This document shows, one piece after another, positions 6,049 through 12,158 of a stretch of 12,158 nucleotides of DNA; within the stretch, counting starts at the first letter, position 1, and each line of letters starts with the position of its first letter. The position numbers were made by a program, and so were the translations under genes. The DNA is from Desulfobacterales bacterium. Lineage in GTDB: Bacteria > Desulfobacterota > Desulfobacteria > Desulfobacterales > JAUWMJ01. Where the stretch lies: the NCBI GenBank assembly GCA_030613225.1, contig JAUWMJ010000038.1, positions 1 to 12,158 of the forward strand. Reading direction: 5' to 3'. The notes below the pieces were generated by a model. That model was not told the DNA's origin. It saw nothing but the letters and a program-made list of their open reading frames with translations, and did no database searches.

Positions 6049-7179
6049 TTATTTATACGGAACCAGTTTTCCACCTTTATAAACCTTTCTCGTGTAATAG
6101 TCGGTGACCTGCATACCATCTTTATCAAAGCTCTTATCTCCGCTGACTCCATTATAAATTTTACTCACAGTGTACAGGGCCTTGGCAATCTTATCAGTAT
6201 CAGTACTGCCTGCCATATTTAGTGCCAGGGCGGCGATCCAGGCGGCATCATAGGCATAAGCACCGAATGCAGTCTGTTTGGCCTTCTTGCCATATTTTTT
6301 CTTGTATGCCTCCTGATATTCTTTATAGCGAGATCCAGTCGTTGAACCCATGACGAGTCCTTTTATGCCTTCAGCGCTCTCTGGAATAACCTCATTGCTC
6401 CACATGGTCATGTAATCAGCATACCAACCCTTAGAGGGCTTCAATCCCAACTCATAGGCCTGTTTTAGGATGAGTTTGCTCTCTGTTCCGTAAGCAGTAA
6501 AAAAGACCGCCTCCGGTTTCTTTGCAAAAAGGCGCTCGATTTCAGCCCGGTAATCGGTCTTCTTTTCATCGTACCTGACTGCCTCTAACCACTTTTTACC
6601 GGCCTTGTTAATGGTTTTTTCTGTCCAGATCTCAACACCAATGCCAAAGGGATTGTTCACAGTGATAGATGCAAATGTTCCGGAACCACTTTCAAGGGCA
6701 AATTCAGCCAATTTGGTACCCATAACCTCATCCAGGCCCATTACGTTAAAAAAATACGGTCCAATCTCTCTCAACTTGGGTGAGGTGGAGGCCTCAGAGA
6801 TCTGGATAACCTTTTTCGAATTGGTCCACTGTCCAGTAGGCAAACTAATACCGCTTGAATAAGCCCCTATGATCAGAGGTACCTTGTTAATCTCAACAAG
6901 TTTGTGGACCGCATCCATTCCACCTTTGGCGCTGGATTCGGTATCCTCCCAGATAATCTTTAATGGGTTGCCATTAATGCCTCCGGCGGCATTGATTTCT
7001 TCTAAGGCCAGTTCTTCTCCTCTTTTCATGTCGAGACCCTGTACAGCATTTGTCCCTGTCAAAGGACTGATAGATCCAATAGTTACAGGGCCTGCAGCCA
7101 CAGGTGAAACAGATACCCCAGCAGTTAATAGGCCCGCCAAAAGAAATATACCAACTATGGAAAAAGCTTGTCTTTTCAT
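6049..7179 (-). CDS. Branched-chain-amino-acid-type ABC transporter, periplasmic substrate-binding protein
   Basis: This 376-residue protein begins with a classical signal peptide: MKRQ, a hydrophobic core (residues 6-22), and a probable cleavage after A29 (SPVAA before GPVTIG). There is no lipobox cysteine, so it should be free in the periplasm. The mature part is a LivJ/LivK-like type I binding protein (Peripla_BP_6): VTIGSISPLTGTNAVQG at the start, RGEELALEEINAAGGINGNPL next, then PLIIGAYSSG at the ligand loop and QTAFGAYAYDAAW near the end. Such proteins bind leucine-type amino acids but also urea, amides, aromatic acids and other small ligands, so the ligand is open. The neighbouring amine oxidoreductases make an amino acid or N-substituted amino acid likely. 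The start has an ideal Shine-Dalgarno (GGAGG, 6 bases upstream). It is the last gene of the transporter unit, about 160 bases after livF; this gap has no recognisable gene or clear promoter but holds a second orphan AGGAGG. Confidence 0.9.
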   Translation of the reverse strand: MKRQAFSIVGIFLLAGLLTAGVSVSPVAAGPVTIGSISPLTGTNAVQGLDMKRGEELALEEINAAGGINGNPLKIIWEDTESSAKGGMDAVHKLVEINKVPLIIGAYSSGISLPTGQWTNSKKVIQISEASTSPKLREIGPYFFNVMGLDEVMGTKLAEFALESGSGTFASITVNNPFGIGVEIWTEKTINKAGKKWLEAVRYDEKKTDYRAEIERLFAKKPEAVFFTAYGTESKLILKQAYELGLKPSKGWYADYMTMWSNEVIPESAEGIKGLVMGSTTGSRYKEYQEAYKKKYGKKAKQTAFGAYAYDAAWIAALALNMAGSTDTDKIAKALYTVSKIYNGVSGDKSFDKDGMQVTDYYTRKVYKGGKLVPYK

Positions 7180-7185
7180 CTTTTA

Positions 7186-7193
7186 CCTCCTTT
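7186..7193 (-). promoter_or_regulatory. Consensus Shine-Dalgarno of the binding-protein gene
   Basis: The minus strand reads AAAGGAGG here, 6 bases before the ATG at 7179. This is the strongest ribosome site in the window and fits the need for far more binding protein than permease. A second copy of the same word lies at 7251-7258 with no start codon at a usable distance. Confidence 0.7.
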
Positions 7194-7338
7194 ATCTTCA
7201 TGGTTAAATGCCATTGCCTCATTAACCCGTTTCGATCTTTCTTTTCCTCACCTCCTTTCAGTTTAACGAGTGCGGATTTCTAAATTCATCGGAATCAGAG
7301 TGCTTACTTCTATTTCTGAGCGAAGCGGAGCTAAGCTC

Positions 7339-8049
7339 TTACCCTCCAAGATAGGCCTCCCTTATCTTTTCATTTGCTAATATCTTGTCCGCTTCGTCCT
7401 CAAATTCATTCTGACCCATCACCAGTACGTAGCCTCTGTCAGAGATACTCAATGATTGAAACGCATCCTGTTCTATAATAATGATGGCCCTGCCCATTTT
7501 GCTATGTAAATCTGCGATAGTCGAGAATACTTCCTCTGAGACTTTAGGGGAAAGTCCTGCTGAAGGCTCGTCCAGCATAAACAGCTCCGGGTCTGTCATT
7601 AAGGCCCTGGCCATGCCAAGCATCTGTCTCTGACCGCCACTCAGGGTACCTGCCTTTTTCCTTGCTCTATCAGCCAGAATGGGAAAGAGTTCAAAAGCCT
7701 TGTCTATTCCTTCTTCAATAACCTCTTTACTCTGAATAAAACCACCCATCTCAAGGTTTTCTCTGACAGTCAGGGAGGGAAATACGTTCCCAAGTTGAGG
7801 GACATAGCCAAAACCTCTGTTAACCTTTTCATCAGGTCTAAGCTGGGTAACCTTTTCTCCTTTCCAGTAGATATCCCCTTTAAAGATAGATATATAACCC
7901 ATAACGGCCTTTAGCAAGGTAGATTTCCCGGCCCCGTTGGGGCCAATGATGGTTATAACCTCGTTTTTCTCAAGATAGATAGAGACCCCGTGCAAAATCT
8001 CCGATTTTCCATATCCTGCAAATACATTATCGACCTCAAGAACCTTCAC
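7339..8049 (-). CDS. livF: LivF-type ABC transporter ATP-binding protein
   Basis: This is the second of two ATPases that power the Liv-type importer from the cytoplasmic side. The chosen GTG start at 8049 gives 236 residues, the family's usual length, beginning MKVLEVDNVFAGYG. A longer open frame to 8160 exists, but its added 37 residues are arginine-rich, unlike the family, and lie inside livG in another frame. Motifs: Walker A GPNGAGKST at 36-44, Q-loop around VPQLGNVFP (84-91), signature LSGGQ at 136-140, and Walker B FMLDEP at 157-162. An EQD follows where most ABC proteins have the switch histidine, a substitution typical of LivF. GAGGG at 8057-8061 lies 7 bases before the GTG, and the start is only four bases past the livG stop, so translation is probably coupled. 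Complete, with no oddities. The stop codon overlaps a small GAGCT-A-AGCTC palindrome. Confidence 0.93.
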   Translation of the reverse strand: MKVLEVDNVFAGYGKSEILHGVSIYLEKNEVITIIGPNGAGKSTLLKAVMGYISIFKGDIYWKGEKVTQLRPDEKVNRGFGYVPQLGNVFPSLTVRENLEMGGFIQSKEVIEEGIDKAFELFPILADRARKKAGTLSGGQRQMLGMARALMTDPELFMLDEPSAGLSPKVSEEVFSTIADLHSKMGRAIIIIEQDAFQSLSISDRGYVLVMGQNEFEDEADKILANEKIREAYLGG

Positions 8050-8053
8050 GTAA

Positions 8054-8821
8054 TTACCCTCGCTTCGAGCTTCCGGAAAGGTAGGCCTCCAGCACCTTCT
8101 CGTTCTTCTGGATCTCCTCCGGCGTTCCTTCTGCAATCTTTTTACCGTAATCCAATACAATAACCCAATCGCAAATCTCGCTGATAACCTTCATATTATG
8201 TTCTACCAGTAAAATGGTCTTCCCTTTTTCGTCCCTCAGGTTCTTTATGGCAACAATGAGGTCTTTAATGAGGGTAGGGTTCACTCCGGCTGTTGGCTCG
8301 TCTAACAAGATAAGCATTGGGTCTGACATTAGTATCCTACCCAGAGACAAAAGTTTTTTTTGCCCCCCGGAAAGATTTCCCGCGTATTCGTTTCTTAGGT
8401 CATGCAGTTGGATAAGCTCAAGTATCTCAAAGGCATTTTTGAGATGCTTTCTATCCTCTTTCTTAATTTTTTTGGGATGCAGAAAGACATTAAAAACCCC
8501 TTCGCCAATTTGATTCTTGGGCGCTAAGAGAAGGTTCTCTAATACAGTCATTTTTTCAGGCGCTTCGCTTATTTGGAAGGTCCTGCCAATTCCCATCATT
8601 GCAATTCTGTACGGTTCAATATCCTCAATCTTTTTTCCCTGAAAATAGATTTCTCCCCTATCTTTGCTGTAAAATCCGGATATCACGTTAAAGGAGGTGC
8701 TCTTGCCCGATCCATTTGGGCCAATAAGCCCTGTAATACTGCGAGGTTCTACATGAAAACTTACTCCATGAAGTGCTACGATGCCACCGAAGCTTTTATG
8801 AACATTTTCTAACCTAAGCAT
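8054..8821 (-). CDS. livG: LivG-type ABC transporter ATP-binding protein
   Basis: This is the first ATPase of the Liv-type importer, with 255 residues, the usual size. Motifs: Walker A GPNGSGKS at 34-41, the LivG-type GIGRTFQISEAPEKMTVLEN segment (77-96) that covers the Q-loop, signature LSGGQ at 150-154, Walker B ILLDEP at 171-176, and switch histidine H208 in LLVEHNM. The C-terminal tail ends in the common LEAYLSG. It lies 12 bases after livM and four bases before livF on the same strand, so it is in the middle of an operon. It differs clearly from the truncated LivG upstream of livH (for example FQISEAPEK here against FQNIRLFKS there), so the two are old paralogues and not a recent duplication. 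Confidence 0.93.
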   Translation of the reverse strand: MLRLENVHKSFGGIVALHGVSFHVEPRSITGLIGPNGSGKSTSFNVISGFYSKDRGEIYFQGKKIEDIEPYRIAMMGIGRTFQISEAPEKMTVLENLLLAPKNQIGEGVFNVFLHPKKIKKEDRKHLKNAFEILELIQLHDLRNEYAGNLSGGQKKLLSLGRILMSDPMLILLDEPTAGVNPTLIKDLIVAIKNLRDEKGKTILLVEHNMKVISEICDWVIVLDYGKKIAEGTPEEIQKNEKVLEAYLSGSSKRG

Positions 8822-8833
8822 GATATCTCATTT

Positions 8834-9751
8834 TCAGTAAAGCACTTTTTTTTCTTTGATAAATCCTTCCTTCATAAAAAGCATAGCAACTACGATCAGT
8901 ATCCCTATTGCCACCATTCTGAGGCTGGCCAAGGTGACCGCTTCAACAGGAATGTAATCTTTAAGGAATCGGGTTGAATTGTAGAATATCATTATGACGA
9001 CTGCCCCAAGAATTGCCCCTTTATTATTGGCTTTCCCGCCGACAATAACCATAGCCCAGACAATAAATGTCTCCAGAGGCATAAATTGATCCGGGCTTAT
9101 AAAACCATGAAAGTGGGCCCATAGACAGCCGGCTAAACCCCCAAAACTACCTCCTATAGCCATGACCTTCACGCGAAATTTTTTGACATTTTTACCCATG
9201 GCCACCGGGAGGTTGTCTCCTCCCTCTCTGATACTCTTTATTACCCTCCCGAAGGGAGACTGGGTGAGGGTATTGATAATAATGTAGGTTGCAAACAGGC
9301 AGACAAGAACAATAGCCAAATAAAAGAACGGGTACGTATGCGCTGAAAAGAGTGATCTAAGGGGTTGCGGGATACCTCCAACGCCAAAAGAACCCCCGAC
9401 GTAAGGTCCCCCACCCACGACCCAATCTTCATTTAAAAAGAAGATTCGAACGATTTCTGCAGCGGCAAGTGTGACAATGGCCCAGTAGTCCTCTTTGAGG
9501 TCGGCTGTGGGGATAGCTAAAACATATCCAAAAACACAAGCCACAGCCATTCCACCCAAAAGACCAAAAATAAATGGCATGTCAAACGTTAAAACAATTA
9601 TGGTCGATACATAAGCTCCCAGGCAAAAAAATGCGACATGCCCAAAATTGGCCAATCCGGTAAAACCGTACTGGAGGTTAAGGCTTAGACTCAAAATGCC
9701 ATAAATTCCCATCATTATGGCCAAATAGACTAAAAAGTTAATAAGACCCAT
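8834..9751 (-). CDS. livM: LivM-type ABC transporter permease
   Basis: This 305-residue, very hydrophobic protein has several membrane segments. It forms the inner-membrane channel together with LivH. The N-terminal GLANFGHVAFFCLGAY segment is the LivM signature. The cytoplasmic coupling loop FGRVIKSIREGGDNLPVAMGK contacts the ATPases and is followed by GGSFGGLAGCLWAHFHGFISPDQF, again typical of LivM. The start codon overlaps the livH stop by one base (TAATG), which implies coupled translation, and AAGGA precedes it. Complete, of normal length, and co-oriented with the rest of the transporter. Confidence 0.93.
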   Translation of the reverse strand: MGLINFLVYLAIMMGIYGILSLSLNLQYGFTGLANFGHVAFFCLGAYVSTIIVLTFDMPFIFGLLGGMAVACVFGYVLAIPTADLKEDYWAIVTLAAAEIVRIFFLNEDWVVGGGPYVGGSFGVGGIPQPLRSLFSAHTYPFFYLAIVLVCLFATYIIINTLTQSPFGRVIKSIREGGDNLPVAMGKNVKKFRVKVMAIGGSFGGLAGCLWAHFHGFISPDQFMPLETFIVWAMVIVGGKANNKGAILGAVVIMIFYNSTRFLKDYIPVEAVTLASLRMVAIGILIVVAMLFMKEGFIKEKKVLY

Positions 9752-10671
9752 TAAATTTCCTTTTTCTTTCCCAAAATCCCCCGAGGTCTTATGAGCAATA
9801 CCAAAATCAGCATGACAAAGCTGATGGCGGGCTTGTATCCGGTAGGGATAAATATATCTTTTGAGAAATCGAGAACTCCCCCCAGGTTTATTATCTTCCC
9901 GAAATTAATATACAGGCCAAAGTTTTCAGCAAAACCAAGTACCAGAGCTCCCAGCATAGCCCCGTATGGGTTCCCTATACCCCCCATTATAGTAGCACAA
10001 AATACCGGAATAATTATGGCAAAACCCATATAAGGAATAATGTAGGTTTCCATGCCTATCAAGATACCACCCAGAGAGGCAAAGGTAACGGCTATGAACC
10101 ATACATACGTGATGATTTTTTCGGTGGCAATACCACTTGCCTGAGCCAACTCGGGGTTATCAGAAGATGCGCGCATGGCCTTGCCTAATTTGGTGTGATG
10201 AAGTAATAAATGAAAGACAAACATGGCGGCCAACCCAATGAGAACAATCCAGATCTGCAGGGGTGTAATTCGAAAGTATTCGGTAACGATTGGCCTTTGT
10301 AAGGCTATTGAGTAATTTTGGGCATCGGCTCCCCATATAGCCCTTATCGTGTTCCTCAGGGCAATGGCTAATCCCAGCGAGGTTACCATTATGATAATAC
10401 CGCTGGTGTTTCGCATCTTCTTAAATACTGCCCTGTCAATTAATATGGAAAAGATTCCGGTTGCAACAGAGGCAAAGATCACGGAAGGTAGGATGTGTAA
10501 TCCTAATGTTACGTTCAAAAAAAGGGCCAAATAGACTCCAACCACAGCAAATTCTGTATGAGCAAAATTTGCAAACCTCAATATATCATAAACTATGGTC
10601 AGCCCTAGGCTTAAAAGGGCCAATTCAGAGGCCCTAACAACACTATTAATAATAACCTGAATAAAAGTCAT
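9751..10671 (-). CDS. livH: LivH-type ABC transporter permease
   Basis: This 306-residue membrane protein is the partner of LivM. Family marks: ELALLSLGLTIVYDILRFANFAHTEF near the N-terminus, the coupling loop LGKAMRASSDNPELAQASGI in the middle, and GGIGNPYGAMLGALVLGFAE in the C-terminal half. It is the first intact gene of the livHMGF-binding-protein unit. A GAAGG lies 9 bases before the ATG. The ATG also forms ATGA with the end of the upstream LivG relic in its repaired frame, so the relic may once have been coupled to, or still delivers ribosomes to, livH. No clear promoter is visible between the relic and livH, so transcription probably starts further upstream. Confidence 0.93.
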   Translation of the reverse strand: MTFIQVIINSVVRASELALLSLGLTIVYDILRFANFAHTEFAVVGVYLALFLNVTLGLHILPSVIFASVATGIFSILIDRAVFKKMRNTSGIIIMVTSLGLAIALRNTIRAIWGADAQNYSIALQRPIVTEYFRITPLQIWIVLIGLAAMFVFHLLLHHTKLGKAMRASSDNPELAQASGIATEKIITYVWFIAVTFASLGGILIGMETYIIPYMGFAIIIPVFCATIMGGIGNPYGAMLGALVLGFAENFGLYINFGKIINLGGVLDFSKDIFIPTGYKPAISFVMLILVLLIRPRGILGKKKEI

Positions 10672-11043
10672 AAAGGATTGCCTTCAAAATGCGGTTTAAA
10701 CAGCGCTCGAAGGGCACCGCTTTTTTATTCGACAGTGCATCCCCACCTGGACATTTTCAAGAACAGTCATGGATTTAAACAGCCGGATATTCTGAAAAGT
10801 TCGGGCGATGCCTCTGGCGATAATACGATTGCTTCTCAAGTTATTAAGCTTTCTGCCATTGTAAGTAATCGTTCCGTCGCTTGATGGATAGACACCTGTA
10901 ATCATGTTGAAAACAGTTGTTTTGCCAGCTCCGTTCGGACCTATAAGACTTAAAATTCCGCCCTTTGGAACCTCAAGATCCAGGTTGTTGACGGCCAGAA
11001 GACCGCCAAACCTTTTCGATATATTATATAGAAGTTCAGCCAT
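10668..11043 (-). pseudogene. Truncated and frameshifted second LivG
   Basis: From the ATG at 11043 the frame reads [20 protein letters not shown], then Walker [10 protein letters not shown], then the LivG-type ARTFQNIRLFKSMTVLENVQVGMHCR. The uninterrupted frame then ends in an unrelated tail at 10696, giving 115 residues against about 255 for the family. Dropping one A from the A6 run (T run at 10721-10726 on the plus strand) restores LivG-like sequence, SGALRALFKPHFEGNPL, up to a TGA that overlaps the livH start as ATGA. The signature, Walker B and switch histidine are all missing, so it cannot be a working ATPase. It is closer to canonical LivG than the intact livG at 8054-8821 is. The likely history is an internal deletion that joined a livG head to the front of livH, plus a one-base insertion. 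An open frame from a TTG at 11055 would add four residues. No good Shine-Dalgarno is visible. Confidence 0.85.
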
Positions 11044-11099
11044 AGCAGTACCCAAATATCATAAATAAATTGCTCTGGCAATATGCAATCCTTTATTCT

Positions 11100-11159
11100 T
11101 TATTTAAACAATTCCTTCCCTTTGAAATCGCGGTAAGGATCAAAACTTTTTGAGATTTG
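11100..11159 (-). pseudogene. 3' scar of a second beta-subunit (HcnC/SoxB-like) gene
   Basis: Read on the minus strand, this stretch encodes QISKSFDPYRDFKGKELFK followed by TAA. The 18 residues ISKSFDPYRDFKGKELFK and the stop are identical to the end of the gene at 707-1861. The two DNA copies differ at about four bases, all silent. Upstream of the scar the frame meets a stop at once (11157-11159 is CAT, then TAA) and the flanking sequence is unrelated. The rest of the gene is therefore gone, presumably by deletion between it and the FOXRED1-like gene. Silent divergence suggests the copy was a functional paralogue for some time before it was lost. Confidence 0.85.
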
Positions 11160-11182
11160 ATGTTAAGAAAAAATTGGTAATT

Positions 11183-12158
11183 TTAAACCAGTCCATCTTC
11201 ACTTAGCGGCTTATTCTCCAGAATCCGCTCAGGTCGGAACACGGATAGATCAAGTACATGAGACCGCGCTGTAATAAGTTCGGAGATATAACGGCCTACA
11301 GCCGGGGCCTGCTGAAGCCCGTGACCTGAAAAGCCATTGGCTAAATAAAAGCCTTTTAACTCCGGCCACTCTCCGAGAATTGCGTTTCCGTCAAGCGTAT
11401 TGACCGCATATAGACCAGCCCAGCCGCGGATTAGTTTGAGCGTATCAAAGGACGGAACGAACTCGGCCAGTTCCGGCCACAGAATCTCCATAAAACGTTT
11501 ATCATCCCAAGTGAAATCAAAACCGACAGGGTCTTCGTCCATCGATTTTCCCAGCAGGATCAAGCCGCCTGTTTCAGATCGAAAATACAGGCCTGAAGGC
11601 AATATGGTCAAAGGCAGCGGCCCTTCCGGCTTTACTGCCGTGTCCAGAGCAAAAACCTGGCGTTTCACCGGCTCTACAGGAATCTTCACACCTGCCGTCA
11701 AAGCCAAACCGGCTGCCCATGCTCCAGCGCAATTAACAACAATTTCTGCTGCAAGTCTGTCGCCATCAACCAGTTTTACTCCGATAATTCGTTTTTTTTC
11801 TGCTGCGATTTCAACGACTTCACCTTTTATATACTCTGCACCAAGAGATCTGGCCTTGGCCTTGTAGCCCATCAGGACTGCATAGGCATCAAAATGGCCG
11901 TCTTTGGGCCCAAATGTACCTCCAACAAGACCAGCCGGCTCATAAAGAGGATAACGCTGTTTGATTTCTACTGGAGACAACCATTCTACCTGACAGCCCA
12001 GGCTTTTTTGCAGAGCCACAGCTTCTTTTGCCGCATTTTTGCCTTTTTCATCAACCAGGAAAAGATTTCCCTCACGGCGGTATAAAATGGCAGGCCTGTT
12101 GTCATCAACGGCCATTTCATCTTCAAATCGTTCAAGAGCATCTAAAGCATATTGTGAT
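11183..12158 (-). CDS. FOXRED1-like FAD-dependent oxidoreductase, C-terminal part (cut by window edge)
   Basis: The frame is open to the right edge: codons before the ATG at 12115 read SQYALDALERFEDE, which fits the family, so that ATG is internal and the FAD-binding N-terminus lies outside the window. About 324 residues are visible. They show a DAO-fold enzyme: GHFDAYAVLMGY in the middle, IVVNCAGAWA at the flavin-proximal strand, PVEPVKRQVF, GGLILLGKSMDED, and the C-terminal RGWAGLYAVNTLDGNAILG with NGFSGHGLQQAPAVGRYISELI. The last two segments resemble FOXRED1 and related sarcosine/dimethylglycine-type oxidases. A C-N-oxidising role on an N-substituted amino acid is likely, substrate unknown. 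It is upstream of, and co-oriented with, the beta-subunit scar, LivG relic and transporter. A weak AAAATT-ACC-AATTTT stem with trailing T lies across its stop codon. Confidence 0.82.
   Translation of the reverse strand, partial: SQYALDALERFEDEMAVDDNRPAILYRREGNLFLVDEKGKNAAKEAVALQKSLGCQVEWLSPVEIKQRYPLYEPAGLVGGTFGPKDGHFDAYAVLMGYKAKARSLGAEYIKGEVVEIAAEKKRIIGVKLVDGDRLAAEIVVNCAGAWAAGLALTAGVKIPVEPVKRQVFALDTAVKPEGPLPLTILPSGLYFRSETGGLILLGKSMDEDPVGFDFTWDDKRFMEILWPELAEFVPSFDTLKLIRGWAGLYAVNTLDGNAILGEWPELKGFYLANGFSGHGLQQAPAVGRYISELITARSHVLDLSVFRPERILENKPLSEDGLV

Noticed and set aside
6974..7222. 82-residue minus-strand frame overlapping the binding-protein start
   Set aside because: It covers the signal peptide region in another frame, is cysteine- and tryptophan-rich without a pattern, and lacks its own ribosome site.
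8050..8160. N-terminal extension of the livF frame by 37 residues
   Set aside because: The added part is arginine-rich, overlaps livG in another frame and is absent from the family; a GTG with GAGGG upstream at 8049 gives the normal 236 residues.
9247..9259. CTCCC-GAA-GGGAG hairpin inside livM
   Set aside because: It lies within an intact reading frame and has no T-run, so it is most likely chance.
11170..11184. AAAATT-ACC-AATTTT stem at the end of the FOXRED1-like gene as terminator
   Set aside because: Six A-T pairs only; too weak to list as a separate terminator, though a few T follow on the minus strand.

Overview
The window is about 12.2 kb of bacterial chromosome of moderate to low GC. 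Almost everything lies on the minus strand and reads from right to left. The main content is an amine/amino-acid oxidation region: four FAD-dependent oxidoreductase genes and one complete branched-chain-amino-acid-type (LivHMGF plus binding protein) ABC transporter. No ribosomal or other marker gene is present, so taxonomy is only an inference. The signal peptide and binding protein without a lipobox cysteine suggest a Gram-negative. The multi-cluster Fe-S flavoprotein and the short AT-rich intergenic repeat families (9-bp AAGTGNCTA units, AATTGTGAATTG units) recall anaerobic Desulfobacterota. I hold that assignment loosely.

Layout from the left. The window opens with the 3' end of a plus-strand DUF4846 gene (to 413). 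A gene-free convergent spacer (414-706) follows, holding a large inverted repeat built from 9-bp units and a plus-strand terminator-like hairpin. Next, on the minus strand, is a two-gene unit. Its first gene (1869-3947) encodes a 692-residue fused iron-sulfur flavoprotein: [2Fe-2S], FAD/NAD(P) disulfide-oxidoreductase fold, 2x[4Fe-4S] and BFD-type [2Fe-2S]. Its second gene (707-1861) is a DAO-fold beta subunit of the HcnC/sarcosine oxidase beta/proline dehydrogenase beta type. After an AT-rich spacer (3975-4194) with a candidate promoter and repeats comes a DadA-like D-amino-acid dehydrogenase (4212-5474). A broken IS91-type transposase fragment on the plus strand (about 5508-5994) abuts its 5' end.

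The transporter occupies 6049-10671, transcribed livH, livM, livG, livF, then the periplasmic binding protein. A hairpin follows the binding-protein gene. Immediately upstream of livH is a truncated second LivG (10668-11043) with a frameshift in an A6 run. Upstream of that is a 60-bp scar (11100-11159) encoding the last 18 residues of a second copy of the beta-subunit gene found at 707-1861. The right edge is the C-terminal part of a FOXRED1-like FAD oxidoreductase (11183 to the edge).

Taken together, the transporter probably imports an amino acid or N-substituted amino acid. The flavoenzymes probably deaminate or demethylate it and pass electrons through the Fe-S protein to a soluble or membrane acceptor. 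The substrate cannot be told from the sequence. The relics (LivG fragment, beta-subunit scar, IS91 fragment) show that the locus was once larger or was assembled by recombination and deletion. I see no CRISPR array, tRNA, rRNA or defence system, and nothing that amounts to a clearly new system.
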